A stretch of DNA of 64,000 bases from Chrysaora quinquecirrha. Taxonomy: Eukaryota; Cnidaria; Scyphozoa; Semaeostomeae; Pelagiidae. Position 1 is the stretch's first letter, and the number at the start of each line of letters is the position of its first letter. Under the pieces are notes generated by a model. That model made no database searches, had not been told where the DNA came from, and saw only the letters and a program-made list of their open reading frames with translations. The stretch lies in NCBI GenBank assembly GCA_014526335.1, contig JACTAT010000032.1, forward strand, positions 7,256,468 to 7,320,467, written 5' to 3'. Positions 1 to 14,800 of the stretch are shown in pieces. A program made the position numbers and the translations under genes.

Positions 1-660
1 TATTCCTGAAGTTGTAAATATAATTCTTCTTGAATGACTCTAATTCTTCTTTAACATAAATATTATCCCTTTGTAAGTCATGTAGCTCTTCTTCCAATAA
101 ACGTTTCTCTTTTCTTAAATTTTCAATCTCTTTTCTGTAATCGGCACACGTTGAACAGCCAGGAACATTGTCAGCCTCCGGAAATCCCACCTCAATTGCT
201 TCAGGTGTAGTGCCTTGTTCGTCATCTGATGACTCACTGGAAATGGGCCAACTTTGCAAATTTCTGCGATCGAGCGGGCTTTGCGTGTCTTGACCACTCT
301 CGTTTTGAATTTAAAAATGGTTGGAACCGTACCAGGTAACAAAGACTTCTTTCCATAACCAGAAGAAACTTTGATTTCACTAATTTTAAAATGAAATTCA
401 CAAATGACAGTGGAACTAGTCACTTTGAATGAATCAGCACCCCCACTTCTCCTGAATTGTTTGATAGTATTCATCCATTTCTTTCTAAGCTCATCATCTT
501 TCGGGAATCTGAAAAAACCAATGCCCGACTTCTGTTTATCTCGGTTATACGTTGCGTTTTTGCAGAGAGGAATACAACAATACACTCCTGAGCCACCACC
601 ATCAAGCTCGACAGGGCGACGTTGCGATGTACCAGGATAAACGTTTGAATCTTCAGCCAT
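1..660 (-). CDS. THAP-domain protein, partial, frame-broken
   Basis: The protein reads from an ATG at 660 (MAEDSNVYPG). An upstream TTG at 699 is in frame but is not a likely start. Residues about 27-125 form a THAP zinc-finger DNA-binding domain: Cys28-x4-Cys33, a KKW core Trp, a late C-x2-H (VICEFHF) and the closing TVPTIF signature. The first Cys lies unusually far from the N-terminus. After TIFKF the frame is lost near 303-312, next to short T/A runs. In another frame the sequence reads on as an acidic linker (SSESSDDEQG) and a charged helix rich in E, K and L, a probable coiled coil, open to the left edge. A coiled coil after a THAP domain is common in this family. I see no intron that repairs the frame, so I suspect a one-base indel. 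THAP domains occur in host regulators and P-element-type transposases; the window cuts off the part that would decide. Confidence 0.75.
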
Positions 661-1912
661 AACTTCTGTTGTCAGATGTGTGAAACCAAAAATTGTCAAT
701 ATATCTTCATGTATCGAGATAATACTATTTTACGGGTAATTTGTCAAAACTTGAAAGAATTTACACAAGTAGGCCTACTCCAAGCAACGATGCACACAAT
801 CTAATATATTTTGCGGAAGCTTGAAAACTTATCAAGCTTGCCCTCGATTTCATGCGGTGGCTAAACGAGGCAATTGAAATTCGGGAAAAGTGTATTGCGT
901 GAGATAATCTGATGTATTTCACAACACAGCGAAGTTTTGTTCTGTAGTTGATATTTCTAAATTCTAGAACCTGTTTAGGACAACTGTTCCTTACAAAAGT
1001 GTGTTGTACTGACCAAATGAGAGAATGAATTAAGATCTCGATGGATGGGCTGTGATAAAAATTTTTGCAGCATGCTCCTAGAAGGGCAGGCAGCCCGTGC
1101 TCAGCGTTTGATACCTTCTTGCAACATACGAAACAGGTCGATGTGGACGACGGACCAAATAAAAAGAATTGCTGACTTCCTACAAATTATTGTAACAATT
1201 TGACAAGAGTTTAGGAAAGGGGCCACGTTTTCCTATACCCGCAACTCATTTTAAAATAGCTCGAATTATCTCACGCAAAGTACTCTTGTGAATTTGACAG
1301 TTATTTTGGACTGATTTTCCGTTCGATTCACTAAGAAATGACAAGCTTAACCCGCTATGTTTTTAATACACGTATTTTTTTTATAAGAAACTAATAAAAT
1401 TGATCCAGTACTAAAAGTTTCTTAAAATTTTCAGATTTTGAGTACTGAAAGTTTCTTACGAGTTTCTTAAATATCCATATTTGGCAACATAGTTATTCTA
1501 CTGTATCTTAATGGTGTTCCAAACCCATTTATCGATCGTGTTTGCATGCATATGGGTTCCTTTTTGTCTTCTTGTCACAGAAATGCTTTATCGTAGAGAA
1601 AACACGGAAAATAAAGAAAATTTTCTCTGTTTGAGGTGAAACGGTTCCTACGCTATAAAATTCCACTACTGGAGTTTCTTAACGCTTTGGCCATTCGAGA
1701 GTCTGGATTTCTTATAAAGAGTTTCATATAAAAAAATACGTGTATCTTCCCTTTATTTTTTTCTATTATTATCCCAACGATTCTTGTGAACTTGACATTC
1801 ATAGTAGTCTGGTTTTCCGTTGTGTTGACTAAGAAACGATGTACTAATCCCGCACGATAAGTTATAAAAATAACAACGGAAAAAGTGATTCGAAGATTGA
1901 TTACAGTTGATC
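661..1912. other. Gene-free stretch with MITE-like element
   Basis: I see no coding exon here. The stretch holds the TA-flanked element at 1369-1742. That element is bracketed by two diverged direct copies of about 80 bases (about 1285-1353 and 1780-1855), each containing TTTTCCGTT and ending in CCCGC. Confidence 0.5.
1369..1742. mobile_element. MITE, TA-flanked (Tc1/mariner-like)
   Basis: Terminal inverted repeats begin CACGTATTTTTTT on the left and end AAAAAAATACGTG on the right, each flanked by TA, as expected for a Tc1/mariner target duplication. The interior repeats the word GTTTCTTA several times, mirroring the GTTGCTTA words in the family at 16984, 41556 and 50709. It is 374 bp with no coding capacity, so non-autonomous. 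Confidence 0.65.
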
Positions 1913-2490
1913 AACCCCACCGTACTGAACATCCGCCACGGTACTCAGAGATGCCTCCCCACGGTACTGAACATCCCCCACGGTACTCATGATGCCTCCC
2001 CACGGTACTGAGCAACCCCCACGGTACTCTGAGATGCCTCCCACTGACTCATGATATCCCCCACGGTACTGAACATCCCCGACGGTACTCATGATGCCTC
2101 CCCACAGACATCATGATATCCCTCCACGGTACTCAAGATGCCTCCCCACGGTACTGAACATCCCCCACGGTACTCAAGGTATCCCCCCACGGTACTGAAT
2201 ATCCGCCACGGTACTCACGGATGCCTCCCCACAGACATCATGATATCCCCCCACTGTACTCAAGATGCCTCCCACGGTACTGAACATCCCCCACGGTACT
2301 CATGATGCCTCCCCACAGAAATCATGGTATCCCCCACGGTACTGAACATCCCCCACGGTACTCAAGATGTCGCCCCACGGTACTCAGGATGCCTCCCCAC
2401 GGTACTGAACATCCCCCACGGTACTCAGGGATGCCTCCCCACATGTACTGAACATCCCCCACGGTACTGCGCATCCCCCACCGTACTGCA
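1913..2490. repeat. Minisatellite CCCCCACGGTACTGAACAT / ATGATGCCTCC
   Basis: Tandem array built from short units such as CCCCCACGGTACTGAACAT alternating with CCCCACGGTACTCATGATG-type units. Unit length is variable, roughly 20-27 bases, with several variant units (ACAGACATCATGATATC). Open frames crossing it are by-products of the repeat. Confidence 0.9.
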
Positions 2491-3295
2491 CACACGTTAC
2501 ACGGGGTGACAACGACACGAATTGAACGGAGACTCTTGATTAATTTTGATATAGGCCCTGACCTTCGCCCTGATTGAATGAATAGACCTTTTCAGAGGTC
2601 TGGGTTGAACGCAACATTTTTCTGGAAAATGGTAGATATATTGAGCAAGGGAATCCTCTCCACATGCAAAGACCAGAATTACAGTCGTTTTAGGAGGAAT
2701 ATGGAGGCACATTTTCGTTCAAATTCATTTGTAATGGGATTGAGCAGCAAGCAATTGACACCCACCAATAATTTCAGTTCTATTTAGAATTTCTGGGTGT
2801 ATTTTCGGTAACCTTCTGTTCTGGTAGGTTTTAATTCTGATTCTGAAAGCAATAGACTTGGCTGGAAAACGTATTTTCTATACTAAGAAAAAACACAGCT
2901 GCCGAGAACGGTAGGCTGAACCAAAACACTGCGAGCCCTTGCAGCTTTTGGGGCAGAAGTTTTTGGAGACTTCCCAAATCTGCCGTTTTCAGAAAACGGT
3001 ACCAAAAATACGCTTCAAAGTCTACCGAAAAAGAAGTCGTCCACTGGAAACAGATGGCCCAAAAGATGCGTCGTGGCAAGCAAGCTGGAAAAGAGGAATG
3101 AGGGAGATATGACGTCATATTCTTCTTTTCTCTGTGAAAGGGAAAATACCATTTAATGAACTTCATATCTCTGAATGTAGAAGAGTTCCTGTTAAGGGGG
3201 AAAACCCAAACACAGGTAGTTTTTTCTTGCCTGTTTTCCCAAGAAAGACGAGTCTTGATCTTTTGCAGAGTTCGCAGAAAATATTGAAGAGGACC
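2491..3295. other. Gene-free; upstream region of SLC35A-type gene
   Basis: No conserved coding sequence was recognised. The transporter frame is open upstream to about 3134, but that stretch has no ATG and does not look like transporter sequence. Confidence 0.4.
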
Positions 3296-4730
3296 ATGTA
3301 TGCAAGGATAGGCCCTGTGTTGCTGCAAATCATAGTGACAACGACTTATGTCCTGCTCGTCCGTTACACCCTAAAGGATGGCAAATACACCTATATCCAA
3401 TCAAGTTTGGTGTTTCTCTCTGAATCGTTGAAGGCTTTCGTTGCACTGTGTTTTCTTCTTCGAGAGAAAACAAGTCTTCACAGTTGGCTACGATGCGTCA
3501 GATATGATGTTTTGGACTTCTACGGTCTTGCAGAAATGTCTGGTCTGTCCCTTTTGTTTACGATACAAAATAATCTTGGGTACTTTGCGATTGGAAAATT
3601 AGAAGCGGGGCTTTTTCAGGTAAATTTATTATGATGTTTAGTGGGTTGCGTATTTTGATTATAGGTAGCTATTTTACAGATAGACTGTACGCCCTATCGC
3701 GCTAAGCTACTTAAAGGTACACTGTCATTCATTCTTAGCTACTTAATGGACTACCTTTATTGCTTTATTCTACGATGCTTGAGGTACCCTAGTGCAATCG
3801 TACATTTCCAAAGTCACTGTCATGCTACATTAGATACACTATCATCAAGCTACTTGAAGATGTACTGTCATTCTTTGCTACTTTAAAGAACACAAGGTAC
3901 AAATGTACAATTAAAGGTACTGTCACTTAACTAGTAAGACATACTGTCGTACCAAGCTAACTTTAAAGTGTATGCCATTCGAAGCTAAAGATGCACCGTC
4001 AATCCAGTATCTGTCTACTGTAGGCTACCATAATAAGATTTTTGTGATGTCTTTAAATGAATATAGAAGTCTCCATTTCTTGCAGGTAATGTCACAACTA
4101 AAAGTAATGACCATGGCGATGTTTGTTGTTATCATTTTAAAACGAAAGCTTTTCTCGATGCAGTGGCTGTCCCTTGCATTTCTCGCTGGCGGAATGTGTT
4201 TGATGAATTTGAGACCACAACGAGATGCTGAACAATCGAGACAAAGCTTTGACGTTATAAAAGATAGAAGCCCTACTAGTCAACAGATCCAAGGTGTTAT
4301 AGCCATGGCTATCTCAGCAGTGTCTTCAGGATTTAGCTGCGTTTACAATGAGAAAGTTTTGCTCAGAAAATCGAAATCTTTTTGGGTAACAAATGCACAG
4401 TTGTATCTATCAGGATCTGTGATATCATTTGCATTTTCATTTATCAAAGATGGTTGGCGAATATCACGTGGTGGCTATTTCACTGGGTTCGATTCCCTTG
4501 TGATTTTCATTGCAGTTCTAAGCAGCGTTGGAGGACTGATTATTTCTGTTGTGCTCAAAACATCGGGAAATATTTCAAAAAGTTTCGGTTCATCATTTTC
4601 TGTCATTTCCATTACGATTTTGTCGCATTTTCTGTTTAATGAGGTTATAACACTTAGTAATATTTTTGGAATTTTGTTAGTTGTTATAGCCATGCCTTTA
4701 TTTACTTTGTCAGGAGTAGGAAAAAACTAG
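3296..4730 (+). CDS. SLC35A-family nucleotide-sugar transporter
   Basis: Two exons, 3296-3619 and 4086-4730, join in phase 0 across a GT-AG intron (CAG/GTAAAT, TTGCAG/GTAATG) to give 322 residues, about the family norm of 320-340. The product is a multi-pass Golgi or ER antiporter exchanging a nucleotide sugar for the nucleoside monophosphate. Diagnostic stretches span the junction: IQNNLGYFAIGKLEAGLFQ, then VMSQLKVMTMAMF, matching the conserved NNL...A...FQV.YQLK..T.A.F block of SLC35A1-A3, followed by WLSLAFLAGG. Hydrophobic helices recur to the end (about ten expected). The C-terminal part has the GG..ISVVLKTSGNISKSF block typical of SLC35A. The start MYARIGPVLLQ puts the first helix at the N-terminus, as usual. 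Substrate (UDP-Gal, UDP-GlcNAc or CMP-sialate) cannot be told from sequence. The reading frame is intact. No AATAAA was seen just downstream. Confidence 0.9.
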
Positions 4731-7700
4731 ATGCAATGCTTAGGGTTGGTTGCTCAAAGGGTATTAAATGAAACATGTTTGGCATCGTCTTTGACTACAG
4801 TAGAGCGAGTTTAACAAATACGGGGTTTGATTGGTTTATGGCCCTAGGGTTAGGGTTTAAGATTTAAGTAAGGGTTTTTCGTTACAATTTTCGAATTATA
4901 AGGTTAAAGTTTGGGGTTACAGTTACGAGTTAAAGGGTTAGCAAATTAACGTTTAACGTGAAAACGCTTTTTATAGCGTTAAACATATATAGATCACCGT
5001 TTGACTAAACATAATTAGAATATGTGTTGTAGAGGAAGCCAGAATTTTCAATTCACTGAACAATACATTGTTTTATATTGTTATAAGCTATTATTTTTTA
5101 AATTCAGCCAATTCATTTTCTATGAGAAGTTTAAGTCTGTAAACAAAATCTTCATTCTGAAGCCTCGACAAGCATACATAACGTTAGAAAAGTTTTTGAC
5201 AAACACAAATCTTTACAAGGCAGCTAATAGAATTCTCTTCACAGTATGGACTTTTTCAAACATCTTCAAAATCCTGGAAAAAATAAGACAAAACTTGAGT
5301 TTCTAATGATAAACGTTAACGCTCTAAATTCACCTTCAATTATGTAAGGAACTGCCCCCAAAAGGGTTGCCTTTATTAGCACAGCAGGGATTTTAAATGT
5401 TCCATCACAGAGAAAAATAGATACACATATGTTAACTGCTATTAATTACATTTTATGCTGCACCAGGTGGTGGTCCCATTAGATCAACGTCTGCCAGCTC
5501 ACGTGTGGCATAAACAGCCAAAAGAAAGATGCTTGTGTGCTTGATTATTTTCCTGGAAAACATAGAACAAAAATTTATAAAAACATCAAATATGCTTTAG
5601 TTTATTAAACAAGCTGCAAATCTATATCAGCCCTTCCGTGCTTATGCAAAAAAAATCCTGTCTTCGCAGCATTTCATTTCATGGTCACAAGAAATTGAAA
5701 GTGGCCTAAAACGGCCTAAATAGCCTGGCCATTTCTAAACGTTTGGTTTTTTTATATCTACCTTACAAACAAACTCAGAAATTTTCCCGATCTTACCATT
5801 TTGCAGGATCTTTGTATAGGCTGTAAATGAAATCTTTTGTCTTTGCAACAGACGATTTCGTGGGTCCCTTAATCGCACGATGCTTTGAGGTTCGGGCGTC
5901 CATTTTGAAAAGTAAAGCGTGAAAGGAAGGAAGAAAATTTACACCAAGTACTTTGCCAGCCTCGATTTTGCATTTGGGGGGGCACGAATGGATGGGGGGT
6001 TTCTTGTCAACACGCCCCACTCCCAATTCTCCCCACTGTTTATGGAGCTAGTTTGACGAACACTTTCATTGCAAAACTTTGAAAAGTCCGACTTGACCAG
6101 CTAAGGTAGGTGAGTTTTGAAGTTGGGCGACTGTTACTCAGCTGAGGATGTCCCCTTTGTTATCAAATTCTTTCGATTTGTCAAATTCTGATACCCTTCG
6201 GTGCCAAATAAACGTCCCCCCTAGTTTATTAATTTTGATCTTTTCCCCAACCCCTCGGACCTTATTAGGACCCCCGTTTATTTAATTTTCGAAAATTCCT
6301 CACCCCCCTGTTTATTTGGACACCCCGTTTATTTGGATACACCTTTTCTTTGTGACATCTGAAATCTGTGTAGAGAAGTCTTTGATCAGGGTCTTTGATT
6401 AAAATATCTACATTTTAATTGGTAAAGCCCTCGGACGCCCCCCAAAATGCTCACTTGGGAAATCCCCAGTTCCCCGCCCAGAAAACGATACGCTCTGTTG
6501 CATTCTGGGATGCCATACGTAAAATTTCTCGTGACCGAAGATTGCAAAGTTCTTGTCAAACTGGGAAAACCTTGCAGTTTCAACTTCGCAGTTTATACCT
6601 CAAACGGTAAGTATAATTACAGGTAACAGTTTAAAGTTGTTGAATTTCGATTTCATCAACTAATGAAAGCATTTTTGTTGCTAAACTCGGTACGTACTCC
6701 TTGTAAACCAGGCTTCACTTGAGGTTAGACTGAACTAGGCCCTGTCCGTTTCCAACTTTGTGGGATGGGCCTAATTAAATGAATCATTCTCGAAAACCTT
6801 CAACAGTGCCCTTAACTCCAGGCCTGTTCTTTCATTCGCTGTTGTTCAAATATATCTGAATTGCAAGATATGGCCGTTAGAAAACTAATCTCCGTAAGTT
6901 ATTGGTGGTTTTCTGTCGCATAAGCGGAAGAAGGTTGCGAAATCATCATCCCAACCTCCGTTTATTCTGCTGAACCTAAATTTTTGGGGAGCTTGCTTGG
7001 CCTGCCAAACCCTGTTCTTTCAACATAATGGAAACGTAGCTCCCCTTTTCCTAAATTTTTAACCTTCTTTCAGCTATGAGACATAGAAGCATAAAATTAG
7101 AACAGAAAAACAGGGAAATGTGCAGTCTGCAAGCAGAACCAATTAATCAAGTGTAATTTTTGACCTACTGACAACTCTTGTTTGGAGAGTATGACTTTTT
7201 TCAATGAGATCTCTGGTTTGAAAGAGCCACTTTCTTTTGTTCTATGCTGTTGTTAGCCTATTGTTCTTTTGAAAAACTTGGATGTGCAACTGCCCTACTC
7301 TGCAGTGTGGCATACAGTTGAGAAGCTCATGTTCTCCAAAACCTAACTGGAAAACCAAATCTGATTGCAGTTATCCACCCCCAAGCTGCATTCCAAGTCC
7401 TTTTCAGATCTGTCGCATGGAAGAGCGGTTTTCTATTGTTCTTTCTATTGTTCTATTGTTTTACCTTAGAACATCTTTCTCAAGACTCGCCTAAGTAAAG
7501 ATCCTTTCAAAATGTGCCCTATTTTCCATACTGATTTCCCCTCCCACTGTCCTTGAGATATCTAGTCCATGGCTTTGAAAAAGACATGAGATCCTACTCA
7601 TCTATTGTGTCTTACAATAATAGGGAATTGTCCACTGTTATAAAAAATAATGATACTGTAGACATTGCAACATTGTCAAACAAATATTATAAATCATAAC

Positions 7701-7773
7701 AAGATGATTGATAACTACATCTTTGTTCTTCCAGCATTGTACTAAGTTGTTCTGTCTTACAAAACACATCAGA
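4731..7773. other. Gene-free; telomere-like stretch and Rab7 5' region
   Basis: At about 4838-4945 there is a degenerate TTAGGG-like stretch (AGGGTTAGGGTTTAAG and similar). At about 6190-6340 lies a C-rich repeat using CCCCCGTTTATTTGGACACC-type units. A strong donor (ACG/GTAAGTATAA) at 6607 and an acceptor at 7734 (TTCTTCCAG) could bound a 5' untranslated exon and intron of Rab7; this is inference. No other gene was recognised. Confidence 0.4.
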
Positions 7774-9264
<1,491 letters not shown>

Positions 9265-9300
9265 ATTCATTCTCTATGGACTTGTTTTCGTAATTGATAT

Positions 9301-9306
9301 AATAAA
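9301..9306 (+). terminator. Poly(A) signal of Rab7
   Basis: AATAAA lies 37 bases after the Rab7 stop codon, a plausible cleavage and polyadenylation signal. Confidence 0.5.
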
Positions 9307-11820
9307 CAACCCATGCTGAGCGGTTACTCTGTCAAATATATGTTTAACGTCTTTTCTGATTAGGCTTCCACTTTTCTTCTAATATTTTTGCATTTACCAA
9401 TAGATATGTATTTTTGGTCTTGGTTTTGTCATTGTTTAAGATTAGGGTCCTTTGCAAGAGGCTTCTTCAGTCATCAGTTGTTTGCCACTCCCCCTTCCCC
9501 CCTTCCATAACTTAATAGAAGAATACCTAAACATTTCCTTTGCTTGTTAATTAAATCTGTTCTAACTGTGTATCAAAGCAGTCTTGAACTTGGACAGTTA
9601 GAAGGCAGTCTGTTCCTTACGTGATTGATTCTAGTATAGCGTGAAGTGTTTTTGACATAGAGTTCTTTATCCTGAAAAAATCCTTTTGGATATTTAACAT
9701 TTTCATGGACGTGAAATTGATAAGGATCTTATTCAATTGAATTTGATGAGAACTAGCAACAGCCATCATGAACCATTTAGGTGGAGGGGGGGCAGACTTC
9801 AAGACCCCTCTTTGTAATCTTTTGTATGCTTTATGCAAACAACAGACGTCAAGAACAAATCTGCTAAATAGTCTCTTGCTTCTTAATTTGCATAACAGCA
9901 ACAAAATTGTAACATGGAAAAATTTTGCTGATTTGGTTTATTTGCACCTAACAATCCAACAGTAGTTGTCCAGGTTGACTAGTACCTTAAAATTGATTTC
10001 TCTTTAGACACTTTACGTAAAGCTTGAGCTTAATGATACTTCACCGGAAAAATAGATTTTTGAGATCTAGGAACTGATAAATTTCGGCTTTTGGTGTTCG
10101 CAGGAAACCTTCCTTCACGAAACTACCTAGTTTTGGTTCTTTACCCTTTATTACTCTAACCCCTATTTCGATGTTTAAGACCATCTCACCATCAAAGCCT
10201 TATCCTTAATTCGTTATAAACACTTGTATAGTTTCTATATATGCGTTTATATCGAAATTTCCTATTTTTTTATTTTCGCAAAGCCTATAGTTCCTATCGT
10301 TCTCCATTGATGTCGTCAGTAAAGCCACCAAGATCCCCACTTTTTACCCCTACGGCATCACTATTTACCCCTCCAATGAAATCCTTATTTCTAATTGAAA
10401 ATGCCCATTTTTCATTACCTTTACCGCATTGAATAATTGAGTGCCTTTACAGTTGTTGAAGCGATTTTCAGTATATAAATTATCTTAGAAACTGCTATTA
10501 GTAAAAATTTAAACAAAAACTTCTACTTAGTCATATTGTCAGGGATTGTCAATGCTGTACGTGAAGTGTTTTTGTCTTCTAATAACTCTTGAATTTTCTG
10601 TTTAATTTTTTGATAGGTAGTTTGTGAATCATAATTTGGGATGCACTTGATGCGAGCATTTTTTGCTTTTCTCGTTTCCTATGATTCTTTGATTGTGGAT
10701 GAGAATGACCAAGCGATGGGTGAATATGATCGGCAATTTAGCAAGCGAATGTACCTAACTAACTAACTAATAAATAAACTAACGCACTTAAGAGCTACCT
10801 AGCTAATTCAGTAACTCACGAACTAACTAAATAACTAAGTAGCTATAACTAACTTACCAAGTAACTAACCAGTTACATTATTTAAATAAAAAAGTAACTA
10901 TTTAACTAACTAACTAAGTAAGCAACTAACTAGGTATATCTAAATAACTAAGTAGCTATTTACCAATATAGCTATTTATGAAACCGAGACAAAATAAGAT
11001 TTTGTCTTGATGTAAGTAACTAATTTTGAAACGAATGAACAAGCTTTGAGCTAACTATCTAAATAACTAAGTAAGTAATTAATCAACTAATTTACTGCTA
11101 AATAGCCATCCAAACAACTAGCTTAGATGCTCTAACTACAATACTCGCCAAAAACATTACATGAGAGATTCTTGATCTCACCGAGTAAACCTCTAAATTA
11201 GCCATTTTCCCCCTTCGAAACCCCGTTCTGATAGAGTAATTGACCCCCCTCCCCCCGACTCAGTGTTGGAGTAACTGATGAGCTGCTTTTTCCCCAACAT
11301 TGAGTTGGAAGGGGGAGGGGGTAAGACTGGTGAAAGAGAAGATTTTGAAAAAAGCTAAGTGTCCCATCAATTTTGACGAGGATTGTAGCTATCCAACAAA
11401 CTAAGTACATAACTAACTAACTCTACTATGTTAACTTTCTAAGTAGCTGCACTAACGAGCTTAATAACTATCTAGTAACTAACTTACTTAGTAGCTCACT
11501 TACTGTACTAAGTATAAGCAAATAAGTAAAAAGTTACAAACTAACGAAACTAAATAACTTGCCAACCAACTATATTCATCGTTTGTTCATCGGATTGTCA
11601 CACAATTTTCCTGGTAAAATTTTTGGTCCGAAATCAGTCGGTCTGTCTGAATGAGAACCTATCTATGGTTGGGTTCAAACACCCAAATCAATTAATTAAA
11701 TCAAGAAAAATCATGGAATCAGAAGCAATCAATCTCGATCAACCGCATCATAAAATCTAACCTCTTAATCAATACGAGACCAGGAATCTGAATTATTTCT
11801 TTTTTCGTTCTTGGAAAAAC
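9307..11820. other. Gene-free stretch with AACT repeats
   Basis: No exon was recognised. Much of the right half is the degenerate AACT repeat listed separately. An interruption at about 11195-11345 is C/G-rich, with an inverted pair (CCCCCTCCCC...GGGGGAGGGGG). Confidence 0.45.
10757..11560. repeat. Degenerate (AACT)n tetranucleotide repeat
   Basis: Long runs of TAACTAACTAACTAA mixed with TAACTAAGTAGCTA variants, densest at 10757-10970, 11040-11110 and 11404-11560. This is an old, decayed microsatellite expansion. Confidence 0.8.
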
Positions 11821-14800
11821 ATGATGGCGCTCAGCAACTGCACTTCAAGCTGGGAGTTTTTCAATCAACACAAGAAATATAAACCAAATTATTGCAAAGA
11901 TCGTGGCGGGAAATGCTTGGACTTTGTATGTTTCTGCTGTCAATGCAACAAGATCATCCAAACATACGATTATGGAGCCAAAATGTGTGTCGCAAATAAG
12001 GAGGGTAAGAATTAGAGAGGCTAGTAGTGTTGTTGATGTTGTTGTACCACCACCTGTGGTTGTACTATGCACCATTGAACAATGCACACATTGCTGGGCA
12101 GCACGAAAAATAAGCTTTTTCACTCTTGGCCCCACCCTCCTCTAACCCATGGCCATGGGCACGACACGACACCAAAAACTCTGACACTGACCCCCACCCC
12201 CTGATTCCCTGCAACACAAAGGGGCCATTTCAAATAATTACATTGTGTATTTCTATTTTAGGCAAATCATCACCAACTACTTACATTACAAATTCAAGTG
12301 CAAAAAATCCATCAACAAGCTCTCTGACTTATGTGAGTTACCGTAAAGTTCTATTAAGCCCCCGCTCTCTTTTTAGCCCCCCTATCTATTAAGCCCCCCT
12401 CTCTATTAAGACCCCTTTTCAAGTGAAAATTTGAAATAAGCCCTCCTCTCTATTAAACCCCACTTTTATTTAGGAGTTTTGGAATATGTCCGCATAAAAT
12501 CCAAACGCCTGGTTCTGTTATAGACAGAAAGAGTTCATTTTCTCACTTGGACTCTGCAATGTTTTTTTTGGTTGTATCAAGCAAGCTGATTGGGTTTGAA
12601 TTGAATGCCAATCAGGCTTCACTTTCTGATTGGTGTATCTTGATCCCCATCTGTGTATAAATTCCACCTTTATAAATTGTTACCGTCTGTTGCAGACGCT
12701 TCTACTCAAGGAGTGTCAGATGAAAAAAGCTTTTAAGTATGTCTGAAAATGTTTCCAATGTTTCCCTCAAGTATATTATTAAGATTTTTCTGATTTTCAG
12801 ACAACTCTTGGGATACCCTACACAACAGCTTTCACTGAAATAATTGTGGACGATTCAAGTGGGACAAACATTGTACCAATAATAGTTGGAATTATTGTTG
12901 CTTTGTTCATTATAATTGCATTGATAATATTTGTGGTTTGCTGCAGAAGAAAAAGACGGTATGAAATATGTTTGATCATCATCTTAATTCTATTTATTTA
13001 ATCTTGCTTTTAGAACTTTAAACACTACACCCATCTCTCTTCTTAAAACCTCAGCTATCTTTAATTTTTGCACCCCATTAATTTTAGTACGATCAATTTT
13101 TGTTCAAGGTCTTGTTGAATTCAAGGTGCCATTCTTCTGAGGTGGGTAAATGATTACCCAGGGTATTCCTTCTTTTGGGGTCAAAACGCTGTTGGCTCTT
13201 TGGCCATATAGCTCAGGTTCCAACTCTGTTGTGGCGTGCCACTAGTGGAAAAATCAAAAAAAAGAGATATAAATTTGTAAGTTGATGATATCTTTTTTTG
13301 TAGAAGAGAGTCAAGTAATTGTAGAGAGAATTTGCAACTTCATTTAGTAACAGAACCTCAAGGTGAGTCAATATGTATTCAAACTATTTCTGACACAGTT
13401 TTAGACATGATAGTTACCACTTATCATCATGACAAGATTTTGATAATTATTTGGGTATTTAGCGTTTTTTCAGGAGAGCTTCACCTCCCATCTTCGGGCA
13501 TTTTGAACCCCGCATCTCATTCTCCGATGACGGTTTCTTTTCGCTACACGTTTAAGGACCCTTTGGTTTGAGTTGAGGCTGGAGTTCCTTAATTTTGCAA
13601 CAAAATTAGGTCAAAAGTACCTTATTCTGTTCCTTGTCGTGAGACATGTTTGAAAAACAATTTTCACAGCAAATCAATTTAAAATTGCTTCGTTTTCTAC
13701 CTTGAAATATAACTTTCGGGGAATTACACCGATAAATATGTTGTTATTTGGTTATTAATTCTATAAACCGTCTTGTTCTTTAAAAAGGTTATTCTCAGTT
13801 TTTCATCCGAGCCTCAATAGTTCCTATAAATTCCTTGATTTCGTTATTTCCAACAAATTTCGTTACAATTAAAAATCGTTATTCTTTGAGGATTGCGCGT
13901 ATAACTTCTTCGTAATCTCCACAGAAGCTGGTGGCTGTGCCAATATGCCACCGTTAAGCCTTCTTTTTCTTCAAGACATACAAACAACATGCCAGATGCC
14001 GTTTTCCTAGACAGGTGGATTTTCTTGACCGTACATTTAACGTGGAATAACAGTAGTCGGCAAAGTTGGCAGCCAATATCAAGCTGCGTCAGATTTGGTC
14101 CTACAGGGGCCTACAGCACCCGGTACCGACCACTTGCTGCGGGTGTGTGGGATGTTAATTAAGAAGCCCGAAAATAAGAAAACAAAGAGATGCAGATTCT
14201 TGTTTTCCAAAGTTTTCGTTGAAAGTGCGACAAAACCGAGAACAATTCTAAATATACTGAAGGCTTTTTCGTTTTGGCTTCATAGAAAAACATTTGTTAT
14301 GCGGATGCAGCCTAGAAACATTCGGTAGGGTTTCCTGCAAACTAAATACACATAGAAAATGGGTCGATTTTCAGCAGCCCCAACTTGAAGATACATTGTC
14401 CCAACAGAATACCACTGTATGGAGGGAGGGCTCCAACAAGTTTCTAAGAAAGAGAGCCCTCTATTCTGCCATTTGATGCTGTCCCAGTAAAGACTTTAGG
14501 GACATGGTGAAAGAGACAACATACTGACCCAATGCAAGGAATGACAGAGTGGCCAGAGGTTCAACGTTGAAGTGCAAATGGTGTGGTTGAAAGAAGATTA
14601 GGACGTGGTCTAAAGAAAAGTGAGGCCTCCGTTATTTGACGTTAGATTTAGGCTTTCTTCAAGAATTACCTCAACAGTCATTGGGAGAGGAGGTGTCAGC
14701 TTTGCCTGGGACTCTGAGTTACAGCAGCAGGACCCTCTTCGTTGCCTTCACGAGAACACTGCCAAAGATTAAGATGACTCTTGCCTGCGAGAACATTTTG

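Noticed and set aside
4484..4494. B-box-like GGTTCGATTCC
   Set aside because: It lies inside SLC35A coding sequence with no A box or cloverleaf around it.
4838..4945. Interstitial telomere
   Set aside because: TTAGGG-like words are few and irregular; not a true telomeric array.
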